Assembly: GCF_027247405.1 (NCBI RefSeq)
Contig: NZ_CP097463.1
Coordinates: 4,402,001 to 4,466,000, forward strand
Origin: Jatrophihabitans cynanchi
GTDB taxonomy: Bacteria; Actinomycetota; Actinomycetes; Mycobacteriales; Jatrophihabitantaceae
Length of the DNA: 64,000 nucleotides
Reading direction: 5' to 3'
How positions within the stretch are numbered: the stretch's first letter is position 1; every line of letters begins with the position of its first letter. The notes under the pieces were generated by a model. The model had not been told where the DNA came from, searched no databases, and saw only the letters and a list, made by a program, of their open reading frames with translations. A program made the translations under genes and the position numbers. This document shows, in pieces, positions 38,909-49,568 of this stretch.

Positions 38909-40678
38909 TTACAGGTACTGGCCGGTGTTGCCGACGGTGTCGATGGAGCGGCCCGCGTCGCTGCCCTTGCCGGAGACGAGGGTGCGGATGTACACGATCC
39001 GTTCGCCTTTCTTGCCCGATATGCGGGCCCAGTCGTCCGGGTTCGTGGTGTTCGGCAGGTCCTCGTTCTCGCGGAACTCGTCGACACACGCGGCGAGCAG
39101 GTGCTGCATGCGCAGGCCGCGCTGACCGGTCGTCAGCAGGTCCTTGATGGCCATCTTCTTGCCGCGGTCGACGATGTTCTGGATCATCGCGCCGGAGTTG
39201 AAGTCCTTGAAGTACAAGGTCTCCTTGTCCCCGTTGGCATAGGTGACCTCGAGGAAGCGGTTCTCGTCAGCCTCGGAGTACATCCGTTCCACGGTGTGCT
39301 GGATCATCGCCGCCACGGTGGCCTCGGTGTCGCCACCGTGCTCGGCCAGGTCGTCGGCGTGGATCGGCAGGCCGGCCAGGATGTACTTGCTGAAGATGTC
39401 CCGCGCGGCCTCGGCGTCCGGACGCTCGATCTTGATCTTCACGTCGAGCCGGCCGGGGCGCAGGATCGCAGGGTCGATCATGTCCTCGCGGTTGGACGCG
39501 CCGATCACGATGACGTTCTCCAGCCCCTCGACGCCGTCGATCTCGGACAGCAGCTGCGGGACGATCGTGTTCTCGACGTCGGAGGACACGCCCGAACCGC
39601 GGGTGCGGAAGATCGAGTCCATCTCGTCGAAGAACACGATGACCGGCGTGCCCTCGGACGCCTTCTCGCGGGCGCGCTGGAACACCAGCCGGATGTGTCG
39701 CTCGGTCTCGCCGACGTACTTGTTCAGCAGCTCCGGGCCCTTGATGTTCAGGAAGTAGCTGGTCGCCTTCTCGTCTCCCCCGCGGACCTTCTGCACCTGC
39801 TTGGCGAGCGAGTTCGCGACGGCCTTGGCGATCAGCGTCTTGCCGCAGCCGGGCGGCCCGTACAGCAGGATGCCCTTCGGCGGCCGCAACTGGTGCTCGC
39901 GGAACAGGTCAGCGTGCAGGAACGGCAACTCGACCGCGTCCCGGATCGCCTCGATCTGCCGGCTCAGGCCACCGATGTCGGTGTAGTCGATGTCGGGGAC
40001 CTCTTCGAGGATCAGCTCCTCGACCTCGCTCTTGGGCACCCGCTCGTACGCGTAGGACGAGCGGGTCTCCAGCAGCAGCGAGTCACCGACGCGCAGCGGC
40101 TTGTCGCGCAGCAGATCGGCCAGGTAGACGACCCGCTCCTCGTCTGTGTGGCCGATCACGAGGGCACGGTCGCCACCGTCGAGGATCTCCTTGAGCATGA
40201 CGACCTCGCCGGCCCGCTCGAAGCCGCGCGCGGCGACGACGTTCATCGCCTCGTTGAGCATGACCTCCTGGCCGTGCTGCAACTCCTCGATGCTGACCTC
40301 GGGTGAGACCGCGACGCGCAGCTTGCGCCCGGAGGCGAAGATGTCGACGGTGCCGTCGTCGAAGGCGTCCAGGAACACGCCGTAGCCGCTGGGCGGCTGG
40401 GCGAGCCGGTCGATCTCCTCCTTGAGCGCGACCATCTGGTCGCGGGCCTCGCGCAGCGTCTCGGCGAGCCGGTCGTTGCGGTCGCTGAGCGCGGAGATGC
40501 GGCCCTGGGACTCGGCCAGCCGGTCCTCGAGCAGGCGCATGTGCCGCGGCGATTCGGACACCTTGGCACGGAGCAGTTCGATCTCCTGCTCCAGGAACGC
40601 GGTGCGGCGAGAATCGGAATCGCCGGCAGGCTCGTGCGAGCGCGGACTGCCCTGCGTGTCGCGCGGCTCGATCGCCAT
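38909..40678 (-). CDS. arc: Proteasome-associated AAA+ ATPase ARC/Mpa
   Basis: A 589-residue ATPase that recognises pupylated proteins, unfolds them and feeds the 20S proteasome. An N-terminal coiled coil ([42 protein letters not shown]), an OB-fold region, then the AAA+ module with Walker A GPPGCGKT, Walker B IVFFDEMD and [15 protein letters not shown]. It ends in GQYL, the C-terminal motif that docks into the proteasome alpha ring, so a 20S proteasome is expected elsewhere in the genome. ATG 40678 has GGAGGTGA upstream. The neighbouring ferredoxin, trmI and RecB-like genes match the conserved actinobacterial order. Confidence 0.96.
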   Translation of the reverse strand: MAIEPRDTQGSPRSHEPAGDSDSRRTAFLEQEIELLRAKVSESPRHMRLLEDRLAESQGRISALSDRNDRLAETLREARDQMVALKEEIDRLAQPPSGYGVFLDAFDDGTVDIFASGRKLRVAVSPEVSIEELQHGQEVMLNEAMNVVAARGFERAGEVVMLKEILDGGDRALVIGHTDEERVVYLADLLRDKPLRVGDSLLLETRSSYAYERVPKSEVEELILEEVPDIDYTDIGGLSRQIEAIRDAVELPFLHADLFREHQLRPPKGILLYGPPGCGKTLIAKAVANSLAKQVQKVRGGDEKATSYFLNIKGPELLNKYVGETERHIRLVFQRAREKASEGTPVIVFFDEMDSIFRTRGSGVSSDVENTIVPQLLSEIDGVEGLENVIVIGASNREDMIDPAILRPGRLDVKIKIERPDAEAARDIFSKYILAGLPIHADDLAEHGGDTEATVAAMIQHTVERMYSEADENRFLEVTYANGDKETLYFKDFNSGAMIQNIVDRGKKMAIKDLLTTGQRGLRMQHLLAACVDEFRENEDLPNTTNPDDWARISGKKGERIVYIRTLVSGKGSDAGRSIDTVGNTGQYL

Positions 40679-40809
40679 GCGGTCACCTCCAAATTCCGTG
40701 GAGTGTTCGCGAGAACTCACCCTACACACGAGATCCCATCCAGGTAGGGAACTACCCTCGATACCGAAATCGGCAAACAGCCCGCCAGAGTTAGGAGCCC
40801 GGACGAATC

Positions 40810-41085
40810 GTGAGTGAGCCGCTGCAAGTGTGGATCGACCAGAGCCTGTGCACCGGTGACGGGTTGTGCGTGCAGTACGCGCCCGAGGTGTTCGAGTTCG
40901 ACGTCGACGGGCTGGCGTACGTCAAGGACGGGGCGGACGAGCTGCTGACCGAACCGGGCGCGCGCGCGGACGTCCCCGCCGGACTCGTCCAGGACGTGAT
41001 CGCCTCGGCCAAGGAGTGTCCCGGCGACTGCATCCACGTGGTGCGGGCGCGTGACGGAGTGGAGATCGCCGGCCCGGACGCCTGA
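40810..41085 (+). CDS. Single-cluster ferredoxin (3Fe-4S type)
   Basis: A 91-residue ferredoxin with three cluster cysteines in the arrangement [14 protein letters not shown] and [10 protein letters not shown]. The spacing CxxxxxC...C is that of 3Fe-4S ferredoxins used with cytochrome P450s and Rieske oxygenases. An extra cysteine (CPGDC) is present. GTG 40810 has AGGAG eleven bases upstream. A small ferredoxin commonly sits next to arc in actinobacteria; its partner is unknown. Confidence 0.88.
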   Translation: MSEPLQVWIDQSLCTGDGLCVQYAPEVFEFDVDGLAYVKDGADELLTEPGARADVPAGLVQDVIASAKECPGDCIHVVRARDGVEIAGPDA

Positions 41086-41093
41086 GATCCCGT

Positions 41094-42581
41094 TCAGCCC
41101 AGCAGCAGCCGCAGCCGCGGACGCGCGGACGCGCCGCCCTCGATCAGGGCCCGCAACGCCGTGGTGTCGGCGTGCCCGGCCACCAGGTCGGCGAGCCGGT
41201 CCAGCCGCGCCTCGCGCACGGCGGCGAACGAGGTGTCCGGCGCCGGCACGAAGTCCCGGCCCGCCGCCTCGGCCACGCCGCGAAGGAAGTCCCGGCGGAA
41301 CTCGTCGTTCTCGAACAGGCCGTGCCACAAGGTTCCGGTGACGCAGCCCCGCCGGCAGCCGCCGGGGAAGCCGCCGTCGCCGCCGCGTACCCGTCCATGG
41401 TGGATCTCGTAGCCGTGCACCTCGTACGGCGGGTCGGCGTCGACCCAGGCCGACGGGCGGGCGAGTGTCTTCTCCGCAGCGAACCGGGTGCGTACCGGTA
41501 ACAGTCCCACTCCGGGCACCGAGCCGGCACGGCTCTCCACGCGGTCCTCGATCGACTCGCCGAGCAGCTGGTAGCCGCCGCAGATGCCGAGGATCGGGCG
41601 GCGCCGGGCGGCGCGGTCGCGCAGCACCGCCGCGAAGCCGCGGCCGCGTAACCAGCCGAGGTCCTCCACCGTGGCGCGGGTACCCGGCAGCACCACCAGG
41701 TCGGCGTCCGCGAGCTCCTCGGGCCGGGTGACGAAGCGCACCAGCACACCCGGCTCGGAGGCGAGCGCGTCCAGGTCGGTGTGGTTGCTGATCCGTGGGT
41801 ACGTCACCACGTGCAGCCGCAGCACGTCGCTGCCGCGTGGCGGCGCCGGGTCGGCGAACGCGCGCACGTCGATGGCGTCCTCGGCGTCGACCGCGAGCCC
41901 GGGAAGGTACGGCAGGACGCCGTAGGTGGGCCGTCCGGTGAGGCCGGCGAGCATGGCCAGCCCTGGCTCGAGCAGCGCGACGTCCCCGCGGAACCGGTTG
42001 ATCAGGAACCCGGCGATCAGTGCCTGGTCGGCGGCGTCCAGCACCGCCAGCGTGCCGGTAAGCGCCGCGAACACGCCGCCCGGGTCGACGTCCCCGATCA
42101 CGACGACCGGGACGCCGGCGGCTCGCGCGAAGCCGAGGTTCGCGATGTCGCCGCGGCGCAGGTTGATCTCGGCCGGGCTGCCGGCGCCCTCGCAGATGAC
42201 CACGTCGAAGCGGCTGCGCAGGTCCCGGTAGGCATCGACGACGACGTCCAGCAGCTCGTGCTGCGTGCCCCAGTACGCGCTCGCCTCACGCTCACCGATC
42301 GCGTGGCCCATCACGATGACCTGGCTGCGGGTGTCGGACCCGGGCTTGAGCAGCACCGGGTTCATCGCCGCTTCCGGTTCGACCCGGGCGGCCTGGGCCT
42401 GCGCGGCCTGGGCCCGGCCGATCTCGGCGCCGTCGCGCGTGACGAACGAGTTCAGCGACATGTTCTGCGCCTTGAACGGGGCGACCCGCACGCCCTCGCG
42501 CACCAGCCAGCGGCACAGCCCGGCCACGACCGCGCTCTTGCCCACGCCGGAGCCCGTCCCGGCGATCAGCAGCGAACCCAT
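41094..42581 (-). CDS. cobQ: Cobyric acid synthase
   Basis: A 495-residue ATP- and glutamine-dependent amidase that amidates four side chains of adenosylcobyrinate a,c-diamide in cobalamin synthesis. N-terminal dethiobiotin-synthetase-like ATP domain (LLIAGTGSGVGKSAVVAGLCRWL, FKAQNMSLNSFVT, CEGAGSPAEINL), C-terminal class-I glutaminase domain with the nucleophile cysteine in GICGGYQLLG and the histidine region EVHGYEIHHGR. Its ATG follows the trmI stop without a gap. Cobalamin is the cofactor of MetH at the right edge of the window. Confidence 0.95.
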   Translation of the reverse strand: MGSLLIAGTGSGVGKSAVVAGLCRWLVREGVRVAPFKAQNMSLNSFVTRDGAEIGRAQAAQAQAARVEPEAAMNPVLLKPGSDTRSQVIVMGHAIGEREASAYWGTQHELLDVVVDAYRDLRSRFDVVICEGAGSPAEINLRRGDIANLGFARAAGVPVVVIGDVDPGGVFAALTGTLAVLDAADQALIAGFLINRFRGDVALLEPGLAMLAGLTGRPTYGVLPYLPGLAVDAEDAIDVRAFADPAPPRGSDVLRLHVVTYPRISNHTDLDALASEPGVLVRFVTRPEELADADLVVLPGTRATVEDLGWLRGRGFAAVLRDRAARRRPILGICGGYQLLGESIEDRVESRAGSVPGVGLLPVRTRFAAEKTLARPSAWVDADPPYEVHGYEIHHGRVRGGDGGFPGGCRRGCVTGTLWHGLFENDEFRRDFLRGVAEAAGRDFVPAPDTSFAAVREARLDRLADLVAGHADTTALRALIEGGASARPRLRLLLG

Positions 42582-44602
<2,021 letters not shown>

Positions 44603-44608
44603 ACCTCG

Positions 44609-44645
44609 ATGCTACGGGGCGCTCCTTCGCCATCCGCGTTACCGT
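44609..44645. promoter_or_regulatory. Back-to-back leaderless -10 elements
   Basis: TAGCAT on the minus strand (44609-44614) is six bases before the protease GTG; TACCGT on the plus strand (44640-44645) is six bases before the signal peptidase GTG at 44652. Neither gene has a ribosome-binding site. The gap of 25 bases between the hexamers means their -35 regions must overlap. Confidence 0.6.
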
Positions 44646-44651
44646 TTGCCG

Positions 44652-46535
44652 GTGACGGATGAGCGGGAGCCGGGCGGGCGGACCGACGCGCCCGTCGCCG
44701 CCGCCGGCCCGGAGGGTGTCGAGGGCCCCGAGGCGATCGCCGACGACAGCCTGCACGGTTTCGCGGACGCCGCGCCGCCCGTGCTGCAGCCGGTTCGCCC
44801 CTGGCTCGAGCAGGGCGCCGACGGGTCGACTCCGTCCCCCGTGTCGTCCACCCCGCAGGCTGTTCCACCCGCTGGCGCCGGCCCGGCGCCCACCCGCCAG
44901 TGGCCGGTCGCCGGCCGCCCGGCCGGTGCTCGTCCGGACCCGGGCACGCGCCCCAGACCTGGTGCGCGCCCCGCCCCGCTCGCGGCCGGCCCGGCGCCGT
45001 CGAACGAGGAGTCGGTGCTGGCGGCACTGCAGGCAGGCAGTGCCGCCGGGACGCGGGGGGACGCCGCGGGCACCGGTGATCCCGCGCCGGCCGGACGACT
45101 GCGGCGGGCCGGGCGCTGGCTGTTCGAGAGGGCGCCGGCGGACGGTTCCGAGCCGGGACACGAGGCCACGGACGATGCGGAGCCCACGCCAACAGAGTCA
45201 ACGGAACCCACGGAGTCAACGGAGCTAACCGAGTCAACCGAGCCCACGGAGTCAACGGAGCTAACCGAGTCAACGGAGCTAACCGAGTCAACGGAGCTAA
45301 CGGAGCAAACTGGGGTTCAGGACGGTGCCGCCTCCGGGGACCTTCCGGAGGCGGCTGCGGCCGATGCTGCGAGCGACCCGAAGGACGACGGCTGGACGGC
45401 CGCCGAACTGGCGGCCCTGCGCGCGGACGCCGAGCCGGAGCGCAGCATCACTGTCGATCGATCAGTCACCTCCCGCGCCGAACTGGCGCGCCGGTTGGCC
45501 GCGATCCACGACGATCCGGACTACGACCCGGCGGGCGAGCCCGTCGAGCCCGGCAAGCCCGTCGACGGCTCCGAGGTTCGCCCGACCGTCGCCTGGGACG
45601 ACCTGGCGACAGCGACGCCGCTGACCGGGACTGCGGCAGCGACTGCCGCACCCGAGCCCGCCGCCTCGTCCGAGCCACTAGCCCCTCCGGCAGCGCCATC
45701 GTCAGCGCCTCTGGTTCCTCCGGCGAAGCAAGCAGCCGGCCCCGCGAACGAGGCAACGGCGCGGCGCCGCCCGCGGCCGCGTCCGTATGCCGGGGCGCCG
45801 GTGCACTACCTGGACGAGCCGCTACCCGAGGCCGATGCGGAGCGCACGGTCGAGACGTCCCGATCCGCCGGCGCGGCGCCCGCGCGTGAGCTCGGGGCGG
45901 CGGCACGGTCGCGATCCGAGGAACCGGCCGGGCAGGAAAAGCTCGAGAAAGGCGGACCGGTACGTGGGCGCCGCACGGCGCGATGGCTGATCCGCACCGC
46001 GGTCCTGCTCGCCATCGCGGTGGTCACCGCGTTGTTGCTGCGCGCCTATGTCGTCTCGCCGTACTACATCCCGTCCGCGTCGATGGAGCCGACGTTGCAC
46101 GGCTGCTCGGGGTGCAACAACGACCATGTCCTGGTCGACAAGCTCTCCTATCGTATGCACGACGTGCACCGTGGCGATGTCGTCGTGTTCCACCGTCCGG
46201 ATACCTGGCCGGTACCGGAGAAGACGCTGATCAAGCGAGTCGTCGGCCTGCCCGGTGATCGGCTGGCCGTCCGCGACGGCAAGGTGTACGTCAACGGCTT
46301 GCAGTTACAGGAGTCGTACCTCAACGCGGCTTGCCCGCCGATGACGTCCCTGTCGGAGGACCCGGGTTCGCCGGTGCGGACGTACGGCCCGGTGCCACCC
46401 GGGGAGCTGTACGTGATGGGCGACAACCGGTGCGATTCGGCCGACAGCCGGGCGTTCGGTCCGGTTCCGACCGCTGACGTGATCGGCCGGGCGTTCGTGA
46501 TCATCTGGCCGCTCGGACGGGTCCACTGGCTGTGA
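44652..46535 (+). CDS. lepB: Signal peptidase I with very long disordered N-terminal extension
   Basis: A 627-residue protein. The last ~190 residues are a normal type I signal peptidase: membrane helix (WLIRTAVLLAIAVVTALLLRAYV), catalytic Ser in YIPSASMEPTL, catalytic Lys in TLIKRVVGLPGD, and GDNRCDSADSRAFGPVP, plus a CSGC insert after the serine box. The first ~430 residues are low-complexity, rich in Ala, Pro, Glu and Thr, and include six tandem ESTE(L/P)T units (45195-45302). Family members are usually 200-300 residues, so the extension is exceptional. GTG 44652 was chosen over TTG 44646 because TACCGT lies six bases upstream. The extension would be cytosolic. Confidence 0.85.
   Translation: MTDEREPGGRTDAPVAAAGPEGVEGPEAIADDSLHGFADAAPPVLQPVRPWLEQGADGSTPSPVSSTPQAVPPAGAGPAPTRQWPVAGRPAGARPDPGTRPRPGARPAPLAAGPAPSNEESVLAALQAGSAAGTRGDAAGTGDPAPAGRLRRAGRWLFERAPADGSEPGHEATDDAEPTPTESTEPTESTELTESTEPTESTELTESTELTESTELTEQTGVQDGAASGDLPEAAAADAASDPKDDGWTAAELAALRADAEPERSITVDRSVTSRAELARRLAAIHDDPDYDPAGEPVEPGKPVDGSEVRPTVAWDDLATATPLTGTAAATAAPEPAASSEPLAPPAAPSSAPLVPPAKQAAGPANEATARRRPRPRPYAGAPVHYLDEPLPEADAERTVETSRSAGAAPARELGAAARSRSEEPAGQEKLEKGGPVRGRRTARWLIRTAVLLAIAVVTALLLRAYVVSPYYIPSASMEPTLHGCSGCNNDHVLVDKLSYRMHDVHRGDVVVFHRPDTWPVPEKTLIKRVVGLPGDRLAVRDGKVYVNGLQLQESYLNAACPPMTSLSEDPGSPVRTYGPVPPGELYVMGDNRCDSADSRAFGPVPTADVIGRAFVIIWPLGRVHWL
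45195..45302 (+). repeat. Six 18-base in-frame repeats
   Basis: Units encode ESTEPT or ESTELT in the order P, L, P, L, L, L. The tract is richer in A and T than its surroundings (GAGTCAACGGAGCTAACC), pointing to recent expansion by slippage. Confidence 0.9.
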
Positions 46536-47437
46536 GCGCGGAACTGTCGGAGGGACGTTCTACCGTCGATGGCATGACCGAAGTCGATCTTCCGGTGGCC
46601 ATCGTGGGCTCGCTGTCGCCGTCGCGGGCGGCCGACTTCAAGACCTGCCCGCTGCTGTACCGGTTCCGGACGATCGATCGGTTGCCCGAAGCGCCGTCGC
46701 GTGCCGCGACGCGCGGCACCCTGGTGCACGCGGTGCTGGAGGAGCTGTTCGACCTGCCCGCTGCGGCGCGGACGCTGGACGCGGCGCGGTCGATGGTGCC
46801 CGCTGCGTGGGCGCGGGTGCTGGCGGAGGCGCCGGAGGCCGCGAGCCTGTTCGCCGACGATGCGGATGGCTCCGATCTGGCCGAGTGGCTCTCCTCCGCC
46901 GGCGACCTGCTCGGCAACTACTTCGCACTGGAGGACCCCCGGTGCCTGGAACCGGCCGCGCGTGAGGAGCGGGTCGAGGTCGTCGTCGACGGGCTGCGGC
47001 TGCGCGGCTATGTCGATCGGCTGGACGTCTCGCCGGCCGGCGACCTGCGGGTTGTCGACTACAAGACCGGGACGACGCCGCGCGAGGCGTTCGAGGGCAA
47101 GGCGCTGTTCCAGATGAAGTTCTATGCACTCGTGCTGTGGCGCACGCGCGGGGTCGTTCCGCGGCAACTGCGCCTGATGTACCTGGCCGACACCGACACG
47201 CTCAGCTACTCCCCCGACGCCGACGAACTGGTCCGGTTCGAGCGGACCCTCAAAGCGATCTGGGCCGCGATCGAACGGGCGACCGAGAGCGGCGACTTCC
47301 GCCCGAGCCCCAGCCGGCTGTGCGACTGGTGCGATCACCAGGCGCTGTGTCCGGCGTTCGGCGGGACTCCGCCGCCGTTCCCGCACGATGCGCTCGCGAA
47401 CATCGGCGATGACCGCCGGGCAGCAGCGGCGGACTGA
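46532..47437 (+). CDS. RecB-family PD-(D/E)XK exonuclease
   Basis: A 301-residue nuclease: SLSPSRAADFKTCPLLYRFR, GTLVHAVLEELF, the catalytic core GDLRVVDYKTG and the helix QMKFYALVLW. Four cysteines (KTC near the start and LCDWCDHQALCPAF near the end) match the iron-sulfur staple of AddB/RecB-like nucleases. GTG 46532 overlaps the signal peptidase stop; ATG 46574 is an alternative. The gene belongs to the conserved trmI-arc neighbourhood. Confidence 0.9.
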   Translation: MSAELSEGRSTVDGMTEVDLPVAIVGSLSPSRAADFKTCPLLYRFRTIDRLPEAPSRAATRGTLVHAVLEELFDLPAAARTLDAARSMVPAAWARVLAEAPEAASLFADDADGSDLAEWLSSAGDLLGNYFALEDPRCLEPAAREERVEVVVDGLRLRGYVDRLDVSPAGDLRVVDYKTGTTPREAFEGKALFQMKFYALVLWRTRGVVPRQLRLMYLADTDTLSYSPDADELVRFERTLKAIWAAIERATESGDFRPSPSRLCDWCDHQALCPAFGGTPPPFPHDALANIGDDRRAAAAD

Positions 47438-47896
47438 CCCTGCGGCCACTGGGCCTTCCGATCGGACTGGTCGCGCCGAGGACGACGAGCGCAGCGCCGA
47501 ACGTGATCGGCTCTCGGTGGGTTCGCGCCGCCGGGGCGCCGCTGTGCTGGTTGTCGCGCGACGTCAGGAACCAGCAACGAGGGACTCGCTCGTGGTCGGT
47601 TGCCGCTGCCGGGTCGCCTCTCGTGCGGGTTGCGCTGCCTTGAATTGCGCCGCGACGGGGACCCGCTCGTGGTCGGGTTGCCGCTGCTGGGTCGCGGTCC
47701 GGTCGTGGTTGCGCTCCGTCAAAGACGCTGCGACGAGGAGTCGGGTGCTGGCTTGGCTTGCGTTGCTGGGTCGCCTTTCGTCGGGGGTGTGCATCCGGTC
47801 CGGACGTCGTGGTTCTGTCGGGACCTGCCGATAAAATAAGGCGAAAGTCGGTCCAAACGGGTTGACATGTCGGGATGATGCTGTAGAATCAGACGC
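47438..47896 (+). repeat. Gene-free flank of REP13E12-type element, copy 2
   Basis: No credible gene. The stretch has two degenerate copies of a ~85-base block (GGGACTCGCTCGTGGTCGG... and GGGACCCGCTCGTGGTCGG..., starting near 47580 and 47660), then sequence resembling the flank of copy 1, including GATAAAATAAGGCGAAAGTC near 47830. The left limit of the element is uncertain. Confidence 0.55.
47862..47889 (+). promoter_or_regulatory. Strong sigma-70-type promoter of HNH copy 2
   Basis: TTGACA (47862-47867), a 16-base spacer, TAGAAT (47884-47889), then seven bases to the ATG: identical layout to copy 1. Leaderless translation is expected. Confidence 0.85.
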
Positions 47897-49381
47897 ATGG
47901 GCGAATCCGACCAGATCGTGGTCGACGGGATCACCGTCGACCTGGTCGACCCCGCCCAATGCACCCCACTACCCACCGCCTCGGACGTGCTGCACCGGCC
48001 CGACCAGGCCGCCGGCGCGGCGAGCGTGCTGCACCCGTCCGGTGCGGTCCTGACCGCGATGGAGTCGCTGCTGCCGGGCCGGCTCTCGGACACCGGCCTG
48101 ATCGACGCCCTCACCGCCTGTGACCGGCTGCGTGCGCTGGTGGATGCCAAACAGAGCGAACTGCTCGCCGAACTCGCCCACCGCGACCCCGGCGGTGAGC
48201 AGTTCCTGTGTGAGGAGGCGGCGCTCGCGCTGCACCTGGCACCGGCCACCACCCAGGAGCGCCTCCAGTGCGCCAGCGAACTGAGCTCGCGGTTGTGGGA
48301 CACGTTCGAACTGCTGCGCTCGGGGTACCTGTCCGCGGTGCACGCCCGCATCCTGGCCACCGCCACCGTCGACCTACCCGATCCGGTGGCCGCGAAAGTC
48401 CAGGCCCAGGTCCTGAAGCGGGCACCCGGACAGACACCCGGTGAGTTCCGCGCCGCCGTCCGCCGCGCGATCGCCAAACACCACGCCAAGAGCCAGAACG
48501 AGAAACACCGCGCTGCGGCCGCGCAACGGCACGTGCGGCGCGAGCAGGTCGAGGACGGCATGGGCTGGCTCACCCTGTTCGCCCCGGCCGACGGCATCGA
48601 AACCGTATGGACCGCCGTCAACGCCTGGGGCACGAAGACCAGCCGCGAGGACCAGCGCACCGCCGACCAACGCCGCGCCGACGCCCTCGTCGAGATCTGC
48701 ACCGCCGCCCTGGCCCTGCCCGGACTACCCACCGAACACGGACTCAAGCCCACCGTGAACGTCACCCTCGCCGCCAGCACCCTGGCCGGGACCGACAACC
48801 AACCCGGCTACCTCAACGGCGAACCCGTCCCCGCCGACATCGCCCGGCGCCTCGCCACCCAACCCGGCGCCCAGCGCCACTACTGGCCCGTCGACCAGAC
48901 CGGACACCTCCTCGACACCGCCTGCCCACACGCACCCACAGCACCCACAGCACCCACAGCACCCACAGCACCCACAGCATCCACAGCATCCACGGTGCGG
49001 ACCGGGCCGGTGCTCGACAGCAGCCTGATCACCCACCGCTACCACCCCACCACCACGATCACCCGGCACGTCATCACCCGCGACCAACGCTGCATCATGC
49101 CCGGCTGCCGGCGGCGCGCCCACACCTGCCAGTTGGATCACCGCACACCCTGGCCCGACGGCCCCACCAGCGTGACCAACCTCGAACCCCTCTGCAAAAG
49201 GCACCACGACCTCAAACACCACGCCCGCTGGACCCTCACCCGCACCCCCGACGGCACCTACCACTGGACCTCGGCAACCCGACACCACTACCACTACCGA
49301 CCACCCGAACTACCCGTCCCCGAACCCGAACCACCGAAGCAGACCGGACCCGACCCCAACGACCAACCACCACCGTATTGA
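47897..49381 (+). CDS. DUF222/HNH endonuclease protein of REP13E12 type, copy 2
   Basis: A 494-residue paralog of the protein at 32158-33606, similar over its full length, with the DUF222 part (MESLLPGRLSDTGLIDALTACDRLRALVDAKQSELLAEL) and HNH motif (RCIMPGCRRRAHTCQLDH, NLEPLCKRHHDLKHH) intact. The region before the HNH domain contains a stretch of Ala-Pro-Thr repeats from seven 9-base units (48932-48994), missing in copy 1. Both copies are open and share promoter and start context, so both seem maintained. Confidence 0.9.
   Translation: MGESDQIVVDGITVDLVDPAQCTPLPTASDVLHRPDQAAGAASVLHPSGAVLTAMESLLPGRLSDTGLIDALTACDRLRALVDAKQSELLAELAHRDPGGEQFLCEEAALALHLAPATTQERLQCASELSSRLWDTFELLRSGYLSAVHARILATATVDLPDPVAAKVQAQVLKRAPGQTPGEFRAAVRRAIAKHHAKSQNEKHRAAAAQRHVRREQVEDGMGWLTLFAPADGIETVWTAVNAWGTKTSREDQRTADQRRADALVEICTAALALPGLPTEHGLKPTVNVTLAASTLAGTDNQPGYLNGEPVPADIARRLATQPGAQRHYWPVDQTGHLLDTACPHAPTAPTAPTAPTAPTASTASTVRTGPVLDSSLITHRYHPTTTITRHVITRDQRCIMPGCRRRAHTCQLDHRTPWPDGPTSVTNLEPLCKRHHDLKHHARWTLTRTPDGTYHWTSATRHHYHYRPPELPVPEPEPPKQTGPDPNDQPPPY
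48932..48994 (+). repeat. Seven 9-base in-frame repeats
   Basis: Five copies of GCACCCACA followed by two GCATCCAC(A/G) units, encoding alternating Ala, Pro/Ser and Thr in the linker before the HNH domain. Length difference from copy 1 is largely explained here. Confidence 0.9.
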
Positions 49382-49402
49382 CGTCAGGTGTCCGCTCACT
49401 CA

Positions 49403-49422
49403 TGTCGACCGAACGGTCGACA
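49403..49422 (+). terminator. Perfect hairpin after HNH copy 2
   Basis: TGTCGACCG-AA-CGGTCGACA: nine perfect pairs around two bases, 21 bases past the stop codon. Could be a terminator, or a palindromic binding site; the two-base loop favours a protein site. Confidence 0.45.
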
Positions 49423-49533
49423 GAGGTCGTCCGATCGGCGATCGATCGGCTGGCTAAGACCGGTCGACCGCCGCGACTGATCCGCCCGTTCGCCCGCTGA
49501 CCTCGCGCGAGCGCAAGCCGCACTCTGCTGTAT

Positions 49534-49549
49534 GGAGCGCAGACGCTCC
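49534..49549 (+). promoter_or_regulatory. Small hairpin before the pilus operon
   Basis: GGAGCG-CAGA-CGCTCC, six pairs, ends 19 bases before the GTG of the CpaE-like gene and just before its GGGGAG. It could hinder or tune translation, or mark the end of the upstream unit. Confidence 0.35.
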
Positions 49550-49568
49550 GATCATGCGGGGAGCGCGA

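Noticed and set aside
47540-47840. Tandem ~85-base blocks as a possible CRISPR or attachment array
   Set aside because: Only two degenerate copies, no constant repeat with unique spacers. Better explained as the flank of the REP13E12-type element.
48932-48994. Short direct repeats as a CRISPR-like array
   Set aside because: They are in-frame 9-base coding repeats without spacers.
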